Below are positions 8,363-17,382 of a DNA stretch of 64,000 nucleotides, in pieces. The stretch spans positions 310,001 to 374,000 of the forward strand of contig NZ_BAABMF010000001.1 of assembly GCF_050402865.1 (NCBI RefSeq), given 5' to 3'. Made by a program: the position numbers and the translations under genes. The stretch comes from Clostridium_AF sediminicola (lineage in GTDB: Bacteria > Bacillota > Clostridia > Clostridiales > Clostridiaceae). Below the pieces are notes generated by a model, which worked only from the letters and a program-made list of their open reading frames with translations, was not told the origin of the DNA and made no database searches. The stretch's first letter is position 1; every line of letters begins with the position of its first letter.

Positions 8363-9494
8363 ATTTCCTATACTTTCTAAGAAATGTAGGTATTTCCAAG
8401 TCACTTTGATCATACTCTTTATCTACAGCAACTTCTTTTTTACTAGAATTAAATTCTTCATTTTTCTGAGAAATTTTGTTTTTCGATTCAGAAATTATTT
8501 CTTTATTCTCAACAAACTTCTCCACATTAGGTAACTTATCTTTATTTTCAAAACCAGTAGCTATAACAGTTATTCTTAGCTCATCCTTAAGGTTTTCATT
8601 AACGACAGCACCAAAAATAATATTTGCATCTGGGTCTGCAGCTTCTTGAACAATTGCAGCTGCCTCATTTATTTCAAATAATCCAATGTCATTGCCACCT
8701 GTTACGTTCAATAGAACACCAGTAGCACCCACTATTGAAGTTTCTAAAAGAGGGCTTGAAATAGCAGCTTTTGCAGCTTCAGCAGCTCTATTATCCCCTG
8801 TTCCAACACCAACACCCATATGTGCTAAACCTCTATTTAGCATTATTGTTCTAACATCAGCAAAGTCCAAATTTACCAAACCAGGAATTGTAATCAAATC
8901 TGAGATACCTTGAACACCTTGCCTTAAAACATCATCTGCTAATTTAAACGCCTGTAATAAAGGTGTTTTTTTATCTACCATAGTAAGCAATCTTTCATTA
9001 GGTATAGTTACTAAGGTATCAACAACTTCTTTAAGTTGCTGGATTCCAGATTCAGCATTTAACATTCTTTTTCTACCCTCAAATGGAAAAGGTTTCGTTA
9101 CAACACCAACCGTTAAAATACCCATTGATTTTGCAATTTCAGCAACAACTGGAGCAGCACCAGTACCAGTTCCTCCACCCATACCAGCGGTGATAAATAC
9201 CATATCAGCACCTTTGATAGCTTGTGATATTTCATCCTTATTCTCTTCAGCAGATTTTTTTCCCATCTCTGGATTACCACCAGCACCTAATCCTTTTGTT
9301 AATTTGTCACCTATTTGGATTTTTTGAGAAGCATGTGATATAGTTAAAGCTTGTTTATCAGTATTTATACCAATAAACTCTACGTTTTTTAAACCTTCTT
9401 TTATCATTCTATTTACTGCATTATTACCTCCGCCCCCACAACCTATTACTTTTATTTGGGCAAATTGTTGCATATCCACATCAAAATCTAACAC
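8361..9494 (-). CDS. ftsZ: cell division GTPase FtsZ
   Basis: 377 residues. It shows the N-terminal GGGGNNAVNRM loop, the tubulin signature GGGTGTG (106-112), the NLDFADVRTIM T7 loop that completes the partner's GTPase site, a variable linker rich in Asn, Lys and Glu, and the conserved C-terminal peptide DLEIPTFLRK that binds FtsA and other partners. The start is a GTG with AAGGAGG seven bases upstream; an ATG seven codons in is less well placed. It is cotranscribed with ftsA, 15 bases upstream. The usual ftsQ/divIB and mur genes of the dcw cluster are not next to it. Confidence 0.97.
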   Translation of the reverse strand: MLDFDVDMQQFAQIKVIGCGGGGNNAVNRMIKEGLKNVEFIGINTDKQALTISHASQKIQIGDKLTKGLGAGGNPEMGKKSAEENKDEISQAIKGADMVFITAGMGGGTGTGAAPVVAEIAKSMGILTVGVVTKPFPFEGRKRMLNAESGIQQLKEVVDTLVTIPNERLLTMVDKKTPLLQAFKLADDVLRQGVQGISDLITIPGLVNLDFADVRTIMLNRGLAHMGVGVGTGDNRAAEAAKAAISSPLLETSIVGATGVLLNVTGGNDIGLFEINEAAAIVQEAADPDANIIFGAVVNENLKDELRITVIATGFENKDKLPNVEKFVENKEIISESKNKISQKNEEFNSSKKEVAVDKEYDQSDLEIPTFLRKYRK

Positions 9495-9509
9495 AAAATA
9501 ACCTCCTTG

Positions 9510-10763
9510 CTAAAAAAAATCAGAAATAAAGTCTTTCAATCTGTCAAGAATATTTTCACTTTTTTCTTCAACAGTTGAATTGATTTTTTTTGTACTATCA
9601 TTTTTTGAATTTTCCTTACTATTTGATTGCTTAGTCATTTTCAACGTTTCATAAATATCTTTTATAGTTCCAACAACACAAGAATACTTTGGATTAGTTG
9701 CTCCAAAATCTGAAGGGTATCCTACCTCTACAGATTTTCCTAAAATATTAGATGCATATTGTGCAATATCTCTAAACAAAGAAACTCCACCACCAATAAT
9801 AATGATATTAGAAATTTCCTCATAAAAGTTATTTTTGACCATTTTGTCTTTTGTCAAATACAATATTTCTTCTACTCTTGATTCAATAATACTATTCAAT
9901 ATCTCTTTTTTAATATCGCTCCTATTATTGTAACCATCATTAATTGTAATTGTATTTCCATCTTTTTCAGGGCTTAATTTAAGTTGTCCATATTTAATTT
10001 TCACTTGTTCTGATGTAGAATGAGGTATTTTTAAACAAATCGAGATATCTTTAGTAATATTATTACCCCCTAATGGAATTACAGATGTAAATATTAGGTT
10101 ACGTTTCCTATACAAAGATAAATCAGTTGTTTCACCACCAACATCAATCACTAATGTAGATAAATTTTTATCAATATTATCTAATGCAATATTTGACACT
10201 GCTTGTGAAGAGAATACTTCTGCAATAATAGAAATATTTGCTCTCTCTAAACTCTTTCTTAAATTATTAAGAACCATAGACTTTGCCACAATAACCTGTG
10301 CATCTAGCTCTAAACGTAATCCACTCATACCAACAGGTTCGCTAATATTTTCATATCCATCAACAATATACTGTTGAGGGATAACTCCAACAATTTCTTT
10401 ATCTTGTTGAAGTGAAATTATTTTAGCGGCATCCAAAACCCTAAAAACATCTTTTTCACGGATTTCCCTATCTTCAGAGGATATAGCTATAACAGCCCTA
10501 TTAGAAATCAATTCACAAATTACTCCTGGCAACGATAGAAAAACAGCGGGAATTTTTATATCGACTATTCTTTCTAAATTATCTATACATTCTCGAATAG
10601 ATTTAGCAGTAGTCTCAATATCTACAACTATCCCCTTTTTTACTCCCAAACAATCTACAGCATTTGTTCCTACTATATGTAAGTTACCTTGATTTTCGAT
10701 TTTACCAACTGCACCATAAACATTAGAAGAACCTATATCAAGGGCTACAATATATTCATGCAT
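9510..10763 (-). CDS. ftsA: cell division protein FtsA
   Basis: 417-residue actin-fold ATPase. Visible: phosphate-1 motif IVALDIGSSNVYG at the start, the inserted 1C domain, phosphate-2 motif TLVIDVGGETTDLSLY, adenosine motif NIIIIGGGVSLF, a low-complexity Ser/Asn/Lys linker, and a C-terminal amphipathic helix (NILDRLKDFISDFF) that tethers the Z ring to the membrane. It starts at an ATG behind GGGAGG and is followed 15 bases later by ftsZ. Confidence 0.95.
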   Translation of the reverse strand: MHEYIVALDIGSSNVYGAVGKIENQGNLHIVGTNAVDCLGVKKGIVVDIETTAKSIRECIDNLERIVDIKIPAVFLSLPGVICELISNRAVIAISSEDREIREKDVFRVLDAAKIISLQQDKEIVGVIPQQYIVDGYENISEPVGMSGLRLELDAQVIVAKSMVLNNLRKSLERANISIIAEVFSSQAVSNIALDNIDKNLSTLVIDVGGETTDLSLYRKRNLIFTSVIPLGGNNITKDISICLKIPHSTSEQVKIKYGQLKLSPEKDGNTITINDGYNNRSDIKKEILNSIIESRVEEILYLTKDKMVKNNFYEEISNIIIIGGGVSLFRDIAQYASNILGKSVEVGYPSDFGATNPKYSCVVGTIKDIYETLKMTKQSNSKENSKNDSTKKINSTVEEKSENILDRLKDFISDFF

Positions 10764-10967
10764 TTGGTATACCTCCCTAAACTACTAAATACCAGCTAAT
10801 ACTAATATATTCAACGTAAATATCATTTTTCCTTTTTTATTCTAAAAAAAAATAGGAAAATTGTATAATGATAATTATATTATTATTAACATGAATTAAT
10901 ATCATTGTATCACAAAAAAAGTATTATTACTATATAGAAAATTTAATATTATTCAAATTTACAATAA

Positions 10968-11004
10968 AAAAAATGTCTATTCAACATGAATATAGGCATT
11001 TTTT
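10968..11004 (-). terminator. terminator after pilT
   Basis: Imperfect stem AAAATGTCTAT / ATAGGCATTTT with a run of T on the minus strand, just after the pilT stop. The remaining bases 10764-10967 upstream of ftsA are A/T-rich and show no clear feature. Confidence 0.6.
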
Positions 11005-11024
11005 CTGTTCAAACTATTTTTTTG

Positions 11025-12080
11025 TTATATAGCTGAAAGACGTTTAAACATTTCAACGTCAACTGCATATGTTAAAGCTTGCTCATATGCTATTACATTG
11101 TTCTTATATAATTCAACAATACTAGAATCCATTGTCTTCATACCATATTTTGCTCCTGTTTGAATTGAAGATTGAATTTGATGAGTTTTACCTTCTCTTA
11201 TCAAATTTTGAATAGCAGTTGTTGAAACCATAGTCTCTATAGCAGCAACTCTTCCTTCACCGTTGCTTTTAGCAATCAATTGTTGAGATACAATTCCTTG
11301 AAGAACTGCTGAAAGTTGAACTTTTATTTGCTGTTGTTGGTAAGGTGGAAAAACATCAATAATTCTATCTATTGTTTTTGCTGCCCCAATAGTATGCAAT
11401 GTAGAAAGAACTAAATGACCAGTCTCAGCTGCAGTAATAGCTATAGAAATTGTTTCAAGGTCTCTCATTTCCCCTACTAGAATAACGTCTGGATCTTCTC
11501 TAAGAACAGCTTTTAAAGCATTCTGATAACTTTTTGAATCTCTTCCTATTTCTCTTTGATTTATTATTGACTTATTATGTTTGTGCAAATATTCTATTGG
11601 GTCTTCTAAAGTTAATATATGAGCAGCTCGATTTGTATTAATTTCATTAATCATAGCTGCAAGAGTAGTACTTTTACCACTTCCAGTAGGTCCAGTTACT
11701 ATTATTAGCCCTCTTCTTTTCTCAGTTAAATCTTTAATAACATTTGGCATGTTTAATTTCTCTAGACTAGGAATCTTAAGTCCAACTACTCTTATAGCTA
11801 TAGCCGCACTATCCCTTTGTTTATATATATTTACTCTGAATCTTCCAATTTTGGGTATAGAATAAGAAGTATCTATTTCTCCTTTTTCTTTATATCTATC
11901 GTAATGAATTCCGAGTAATTCTTTTGAAAAAGTTTCAGTATCCTTTGGTGTTAACTTTTTTTCATCTAATTTAACCAATTCACCATTTATTCTGATAATT
12001 GGAACTGTACCTACTGTTAAGTGTAAATCTGATGCACCTTTATTTACTGTCAATTCTAAAAGTTCATTTAAAGAAATCAA
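11025..12080 (-). CDS. pilT: PilT-family type IV pilus retraction ATPase
   Basis: 351 residues, typical for PilT. It has the N-terminal SDLHLTVGTVPIIRINGEL domain, Walker A GPTGSGKSTT, the Asp box and Walker B (DPDVILVGEMRD), the His box (HLVLSTLHTIGA) and the PilT-type AIETMVSTTAIQNLIREGK segment. It would disassemble pilin filaments at the inner membrane. No pilin, PilB or PilC gene is in the window, so it stands alone next to ftsA and sigK. The start is a TTG behind AGGAGATATA. Confidence 0.88.
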   Translation of the reverse strand: MISLNELLELTVNKGASDLHLTVGTVPIIRINGELVKLDEKKLTPKDTETFSKELLGIHYDRYKEKGEIDTSYSIPKIGRFRVNIYKQRDSAAIAIRVVGLKIPSLEKLNMPNVIKDLTEKRRGLIIVTGPTGSGKSTTLAAMINEINTNRAAHILTLEDPIEYLHKHNKSIINQREIGRDSKSYQNALKAVLREDPDVILVGEMRDLETISIAITAAETGHLVLSTLHTIGAAKTIDRIIDVFPPYQQQQIKVQLSAVLQGIVSQQLIAKSNGEGRVAAIETMVSTTAIQNLIREGKTHQIQSSIQTGAKYGMKTMDSSIVELYKNNVIAYEQALTYAVDVEMFKRLSAI

Positions 12081-12226
12081 TATATCTCCTCCTAGTTTAT
12101 TATAATATCATCTGATGTTAGACATATTTTATTGTCATTTTTAACCTATAGTTCATTTTATCAAATATTAACATGCAAGAAAAGAGTTATTAACAAAATT
12201 CAATGAAATTTTTAATAAAACTAAAA

Positions 12227-12940
12227 TTATTTTTTATTATTAAACTTTACATTATTAAATTCTTTTAAAAGTTTCTTCAAAGCTTTTTTTTCAATTCTTG
12301 ACACATAAGATCTTGAAATGCCTAAAAGTTTAGCAATTTCTCTCTGAGTTTTTGGATCCCCATCACAAAGTCCATACCTCATTTGAATGATTATCTTTTC
12401 TCTTTCCGCTAAGCAGTTTTTAATGTTTTTGTATAATTTTTTTACTTGAATTCTATTTTCTACCTTTTCTAATACTGAATCTTCATTTGTACTTAAAATA
12501 TCCATAAGTGATATTTCATTGCCCTCTTTATCTATTCCAATAGGATCTTGAAGAGACATCTCATTTTTAATTTTTTTATTATTTCTTATTAGCATTAAAA
12601 TCTCGTTTTCAATGCATCTTGCAGCATAAGTAGCTAATCTCGTTCCTTTCGAAGTATCAAACGAATCAATGGCTTTTATTAGTCCTACCGTGCCTATTGA
12701 TATTAGATCTTCAACATCCTTATATGGGTACGAATACTTTTTAACGATATGAGCTACTAGCCTTAAATTTCTTTCGATTAAAATTGTTTTTGCTTCCGTA
12801 TCACCATCTTTTAATTTTTTTAAATAATATTTTTCTTCTTCCTCATCAAGTGGTTTCGGAAACGAGTTTCCATTACTTACATAAGCTGTAAAAAATACTA
12901 TACTACTCAATATTTCAACTAAACCATTAATACTTAACAA
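12227..12940 (-). CDS. sigK: RNA polymerase sporulation sigma factor SigK (intact gene)
   Basis: 237 residues. A hydrophobic pro-sequence of about 20 residues (LVEILSSIVFFTAYVS) precedes NSFPKPLDEEEEKYY, as in pro-SigK, which SpoIVFB cleaves. Region 2 (DLISIGTVGLIKAIDSFD, YAARCIENEILMLIRNN) and region 4 (QREIAKLLGISRSYVSRIEKKALKKL) are complete. There is no skin-type insertion. The start is a TTG six bases after GGAGGAG. SigK controls the late mother-cell programme. Confidence 0.94.
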   Translation of the reverse strand: MLSINGLVEILSSIVFFTAYVSNGNSFPKPLDEEEEKYYLKKLKDGDTEAKTILIERNLRLVAHIVKKYSYPYKDVEDLISIGTVGLIKAIDSFDTSKGTRLATYAARCIENEILMLIRNNKKIKNEMSLQDPIGIDKEGNEISLMDILSTNEDSVLEKVENRIQVKKLYKNIKNCLAEREKIIIQMRYGLCDGDPKTQREIAKLLGISRSYVSRIEKKALKKLLKEFNNVKFNNKK

Positions 12941-13169
12941 CTAAGTCTCCTCCAGAGAGTGCTTATTATTATAATATTCAGTTGATTAAAAAATGTTTCC
13001 TAATTATATAGTGTTTTTTTCTTATCCTTATGTTTATAGTAATTTAATATTTTATTTGTAATGAAAATTTCTTTTGAATTTAAGTTTTTATAGTAAATTT
13101 TGACGAATTCTTGATAAATAAGATAAATATTCATTATTAAATTATATTATAGAATATTATCATATTATG

Positions 13170-14807
13170 CTAAGAATAAATATTTTCACATATTTCTTTA
13201 AAAATCGGCGCACACGTATCTCCACCTGATTTGTCACCAATGTCTTCAATAAATACTATCATGGAATATTTTTTTTCACCCATAGAATAAAACCCAGCAA
13301 ACCAACCATCATAAATTTCGTTGTTTTTATCTATTCTAGTTGCAGTTCCAGTTTTGCCACCAATATCAATAAATTCGCTGTAAGCTTTACTTCCTGTCCC
13401 TAAACTATTTGTTACAACTTGTATCATTTGATTTTTTAAGATTCTAGCTGTATCTTTACTTATCACTCTTTTAGATTCAGCAGGGTATTCTTCTATTTTA
13501 TTGTTATCGTTATCTACAAAAGCATCTAATATATATGGTTTCACATATATGCCATCATTTATAATAGTATTGGGAATAGCTAATGCTTCTAACATAGTTA
13601 TTCTATGTTTTTGTCCAAAAGATGCAAGCTGAGTATCTCCAACATCATTAATATCACCCTCATATTTTCCAGATTGCTCCAAATCCATATTCAAGACCTT
13701 TTCAAACATTCCATACTCTTCTAGCAAACCATTAATCTCATTAATTCCTACTTCAACACCTATATCTGCAAAAATATTATTAGAAGATGCAATAAAAGCT
13801 GTTTCCACATTCATATAATCGTAGTTTATATGATCATTAAACAAATGTTTATTTTTATATATATTATTCAATGAAATTTTATTGCTTTCTAATCCTGCTT
13901 CTTCTATTACTGCTTTCATAATCGAACCTGGATAATACCCATTATTAGTGCTTATTCCCAATATAATATTAGGTAATGAATCATCTTTCTGAACTAATGC
14001 TTTAATTTTACCAGTATCAGCTTCCATCATTACTACACCTATCTGTTTATAGTCATTATATTTTTCTGAATTAAGTATATCCTTTATTGCTTTTTGTATT
14101 TCACTATCGATAGTTAACCTTACATTTTTATTATTTTCCGGAATATAGTAACCTTCATCCTCGAAAGTACCTTCTGTGTTTTTTTTAAATACTTTTTTGA
14201 TAGGTTCATTTTTTTTTGTTTTGCTATGAATAAAACCTTCTAAACTATCTTTATTCTTCTCAATAATTTCACCATCTGAACTATATTTATTATAATTAGA
14301 TATTAAATTTTCAATACTGTAAAAATGATTTTCTCTGTCAACTACTTGTTTTCTAGTTACATAATATCCTTTTACTCCATTTATACTTTGGATTTTATTA
14401 TAGGTAGCTTTATCTATTTTCCATTTTAATATTTGACTTTGAGTTCCAGTATTAATAGTCCTTAGATCATATTTTGTATTATAATTTCTTAGTATAATGT
14501 CTAAAGCGTATAAATCATCGATTTTTGTATTATGATTATTCATAGCAAAAGAATAAGGATCAATAACAATATAAAACTCTTCGTTATAGTTTAATAAATT
14601 TTTCCCATTACAATCAGCCAGGTTATAATTGAGATCACTTGTCGTCTCCTCAAATGTAAATTGTGAATCTGCAATGGATACTAACTTATCAGCTTCTATA
14701 TATTGTAATTTAACCATCTTATATACTAAATAAGTAAATAAAAATATTAGTATTGAAAAAAGTATTACTATTCTCTTCTTTATACTAAGTTTATTTTCAT
14801 AAAACAT
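13170..14807 (-). CDS. class B penicillin-binding protein (transpeptidase)
   Basis: 545 residues with one N-terminal TM helix (about 11-31), a PBP dimer region and a transpeptidase domain whose three active motifs are intact: SIMK (Ser295, Lys298), SSN (341-343) and KTG (485-487). It cross-links peptidoglycan outside the membrane. There are no PASTA domains. It follows udk, and its ribosome site lies inside the hairpin at 14808-14854. It could be a vegetative PBP2/FtsI-like enzyme or a sporulation SpoVD-like one; the sequence does not decide. Confidence 0.88.
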   Translation of the reverse strand: MFYENKLSIKKRIVILFSILIFLFTYLVYKMVKLQYIEADKLVSIADSQFTFEETTSDLNYNLADCNGKNLLNYNEEFYIVIDPYSFAMNNHNTKIDDLYALDIILRNYNTKYDLRTINTGTQSQILKWKIDKATYNKIQSINGVKGYYVTRKQVVDRENHFYSIENLISNYNKYSSDGEIIEKNKDSLEGFIHSKTKKNEPIKKVFKKNTEGTFEDEGYYIPENNKNVRLTIDSEIQKAIKDILNSEKYNDYKQIGVVMMEADTGKIKALVQKDDSLPNIILGISTNNGYYPGSIMKAVIEEAGLESNKISLNNIYKNKHLFNDHINYDYMNVETAFIASSNNIFADIGVEVGINEINGLLEEYGMFEKVLNMDLEQSGKYEGDINDVGDTQLASFGQKHRITMLEALAIPNTIINDGIYVKPYILDAFVDNDNNKIEEYPAESKRVISKDTARILKNQMIQVVTNSLGTGSKAYSEFIDIGGKTGTATRIDKNNEIYDGWFAGFYSMGEKKYSMIVFIEDIGDKSGGDTCAPIFKEICENIYS

Positions 14808-14854
14808 AAAAACACTCCTTCTTAAGTAAAATACTTACCCAAAAGGAGTTTTTT
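14808..14854 (-). terminator. hairpin between udk and the PBP gene that contains the PBP ribosome-binding site
   Basis: On the minus strand AAAAAACTCCTTTT pairs with AAGGAGTGTTTT, with an inner AAGTA/TACTT pair, and is followed by five T residues and then the PBP ATG. It has terminator shape, but its 3' arm is the AAGGAG Shine-Dalgarno sequence of the PBP gene. Confidence 0.65.
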
Positions 14855-14868
14855 ATTCAATAATTATA

Positions 14869-15489
14869 TTAATTATTTAAAATTTGCTTTATTTTAGCAA
14901 CAATAATATCTATAGCGACCTTATTATGTCCACCTTCCGGTACTATTATGTCTGCATATCTTTTAGTTGGTTCTCCAAATTGCAGGTGCATAGGCCTAAC
15001 TACATCTATATATTGATTTATAACTGACTCTAATGTTCTTCCTCTTTCATTAATATCTCTCACTATTCTTCTCAATATCCTGATATCTGCATCCGTATCA
15101 ACATAAATTTTTATATCAAGTAAATCACGAATTTTTTTTTCTTGCAAAATCAAAATACCTTCAAGAATAATTATATTCCTTGACTTAACTAAAACTTTTT
15201 CATTTCCTCTATTGTGTAAAGAAAAATCATAAATAGGCTTTTCTATTGAATTACCTTTAATTAATTCATTTAATTGATGAACTAATAAAGGAGTATCAAA
15301 TGCATTAGGATGGTCATAATTGGTCTTTGTTCTTTCTTCAAAAGTTAAATCACTTTGATCTTTATAATAAGAATCCTGCTCCAACATAGCAATGCAACTC
15401 TCATCAAATGTCCTGTAAATTTCTTTTGCAACTGTGCTCTTACCCGATCCTGTCCCACCGGCAATTCCTATTACAACTGGCCTTTTCAT
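14869..15489 (-). CDS. udk: uridine kinase
   Basis: 206 residues from the ATG at 15489 (GAGGAG upstream; the longer frame to 15522 is not needed). P-loop GIAGGTGSGKST at residues 8-19, then DSYYKDQSDL, NYDHPNAFD and the Arg-rich lid RRIVRDINERGR, all typical of uridine/cytidine kinase, which phosphorylates uridine in pyrimidine salvage. It ends the mltG-trmR-trhP-udk run and starts 2 bases after the trhP stop. Confidence 0.93.
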   Translation of the reverse strand: MKRPVVIGIAGGTGSGKSTVAKEIYRTFDESCIAMLEQDSYYKDQSDLTFEERTKTNYDHPNAFDTPLLVHQLNELIKGNSIEKPIYDFSLHNRGNEKVLVKSRNIIILEGILILQEKKIRDLLDIKIYVDTDADIRILRRIVRDINERGRTLESVINQYIDVVRPMHLQFGEPTKRYADIIVPEGGHNKVAIDIIVAKIKQILNN

Positions 15490-15490
15490 A

Positions 15491-16714
15491 TTATTTTCTC
15501 CTCTCAATAAAGAGTAAATCATTTTTCTTTAATGGCAAGTCGACTTTAGCTTTAAAAATCATTTTTGCATTTCTTGCAGCGTCAATTTTCTTCCCTTCTT
15601 CATTGGTTAATTCATTAAGTGTTACACTCAATGAATCTCCTTCAGGTCTAAGAATTCCAACTGTTTCTCCGTCAAAAACTCTATTTCTTTGTTCTATTAT
15701 AACAATAGAATTTTCTTTATCGAATTCCTTAACAATTCCAATGACGTCATAATCTCTTACATAGGATGATGAACCATAAAATTGTTTATTTTCTTCATCA
15801 AAGTAGAACCCTGTTGTGTAATTTCTATGACTAGGTTTTAATAAATAATCAAACCATTTCTCATCAAATTTATAATTGTTAGGATCAGAAAAATATGTAT
15901 CTATCGCTTGCCTATATGCTTTTATAACAGTAGCTACATAAAAAACACTTTTCATTCTTCCTTCAACTTTAAATGAATCTATTCCAGATTGAACTAATTC
16001 AGGTATGTGTCTTATCATACATAAATCTTTAGAGTTCATTATATATGTACCTCTTTCATCTTCAAAAACTGGAAAATACTCACCTGGTCTTTTTTCTTCC
16101 ATTAAATAATATTCATATCTACAAGGTTGAGCACACATTCCTCTATTTGCATCTCTTCCTGTCATATAATTTGATAGAAGACATCTTCCTGAATAAGACA
16201 TACACATAGAACCATGAATAAATGCTTCTAACCCACATGTTGGAGAAGTCTTTTTTCTTATTGTTTTAATCTCTTCTAAGCTCAACTCTCTAGCTAAAAC
16301 AATTCTTTTAACTCCTAAATCATGCCAAAAATTTGCAGATTTCCAATTTACATTGTTTGCTTGAGTGCTTAAATGAATTTCCAAGTTAGGTGTAACCTCT
16401 TTTGCAGTCATGATAATTCCTGGATCTGAAACAATAATTGCATCTACTCCTAAATTATACAATTCAATTAGGTAATCATCTATTCCTTCCAAGTCTTCAT
16501 TATGTGGGAATACATTAACTGTTACATATACTTTCTTTCCTCTTTCATGAGCATATTTCAGTCCTAACTCTAAATCATTTACCGAAAAATTGTTAGCAAA
16601 TGCTCTTAAATTCAACCTATTTCCACCAACATAAACTGCATCAGCACCAAAATCTATTGCTGTTATAAGCTTTTCTAAATTACCAGCCGGTGCTAATAAT
16701 TCAGGTTTATTCAT
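15491..16714 (-). CDS. trhP: peptidase U32-family tRNA hydroxylation protein (TrhP-like)
   Basis: 407 residues beginning KPELLAPAGNLEKL, with AVYVGG, and the U32 signature EAFIHGSMCMSYSGRCLLS followed by a CAQPC motif that provides Cys ligands. The family was called collagenase-like, but members in this context (YrrN/YrrO in Bacillus, YegQ/TrhP in E. coli) are needed to make 5-hydroxyuridine at tRNA position 34. The O-methyltransferase gene lies one base upstream. Only one U32 gene is present here, versus two in Bacillus. Assignment rests on family plus synteny. Confidence 0.85.
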   Translation of the reverse strand: MNKPELLAPAGNLEKLITAIDFGADAVYVGGNRLNLRAFANNFSVNDLELGLKYAHERGKKVYVTVNVFPHNEDLEGIDDYLIELYNLGVDAIIVSDPGIIMTAKEVTPNLEIHLSTQANNVNWKSANFWHDLGVKRIVLARELSLEEIKTIRKKTSPTCGLEAFIHGSMCMSYSGRCLLSNYMTGRDANRGMCAQPCRYEYYLMEEKRPGEYFPVFEDERGTYIMNSKDLCMIRHIPELVQSGIDSFKVEGRMKSVFYVATVIKAYRQAIDTYFSDPNNYKFDEKWFDYLLKPSHRNYTTGFYFDEENKQFYGSSSYVRDYDVIGIVKEFDKENSIVIIEQRNRVFDGETVGILRPEGDSLSVTLNELTNEEGKKIDAARNAKMIFKAKVDLPLKKNDLLFIERRK

Positions 16715-16715
16715 A

Positions 16716-17363
16716 CTAATTCCTCCTTATGGTAATGGCTACCCCATCCCCGATAGGCAATACAGTGGTAACTAAATCTTCTCTTTTACTTATATCCATT
16801 AAATACTTTCTCATTCTTTTGACAATAGTAATTTTTCTTCTGATAACCAAATCATTATTTGCTACCATTCCTCTAAAAAGAACATTATCAGAAATGATAA
16901 CGCCCTCTTTGTTCAATAAATCTAAACAATAAGGAAAAAATTCATTATAATGACCTTTGCCAGCATCAATAAAAATCATATCAAACTTTTCATTTAGAGT
17001 TTTTAAAATTTCCAAACAATCTCCTTCAATTATTTGAATTTTTTTATCTAATTGAGCATCTTGTATGTTTTTCTGTGCTATTTTAACCATATTTTCATTT
17101 CTTTCTATAGTTACAATATCTTCGACTGACTCTGACGCATTATTCATTAGAATCGATGAGTACCCAATTGCTGTTCCTAATTCCAATATCCTCTTAGGTT
17201 TTTTCATTGCAACCATAAATTTCAAAAGGTTTGCTACTTCTCTTTGAACTATAGGAACATTGTTAACATTAGCATACTCTTCTAGTTTCAATAAATTACT
17301 ATCTTTTTCTTCAATGAGAGTATTTAAATATTCTGTTATAAAATTTAATGCAACTCCATCCAT
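16716..17363 (-). CDS. trmR: tRNA 5-hydroxyuridine O-methyltransferase (TrmR/YrrM-like)
   Basis: 215-residue class I SAM-dependent methyltransferase of the COG4122 O-methyltransferase family. SAM loop RILELGTAIGYSSI, acidic post-loop IERNENM, and metal-site segment FDMIFIDAGKGHY are visible. B. subtilis YrrM (TrmR) in the same gene order methylates 5-hydroxyuridine-34 to 5-methoxyuridine, the step after TrhP. AGGAG lies about 12 bases before the ATG. Confidence 0.82.
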   Translation of the reverse strand: MDGVALNFITEYLNTLIEEKDSNLLKLEEYANVNNVPIVQREVANLLKFMVAMKKPKRILELGTAIGYSSILMNNASESVEDIVTIERNENMVKIAQKNIQDAQLDKKIQIIEGDCLEILKTLNEKFDMIFIDAGKGHYNEFFPYCLDLLNKEGVIISDNVLFRGMVANNDLVIRRKITIVKRMRKYLMDISKREDLVTTVLPIGDGVAITIRRN

Positions 17364-17382
17364 TTCATTTATTCACTCCTAA

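Noticed and set aside
12227..12940. Possible skin-type interruption of sigK
   Set aside because: The reading frame is continuous from the pro-sequence to region 4 with no recombinase gene nearby.
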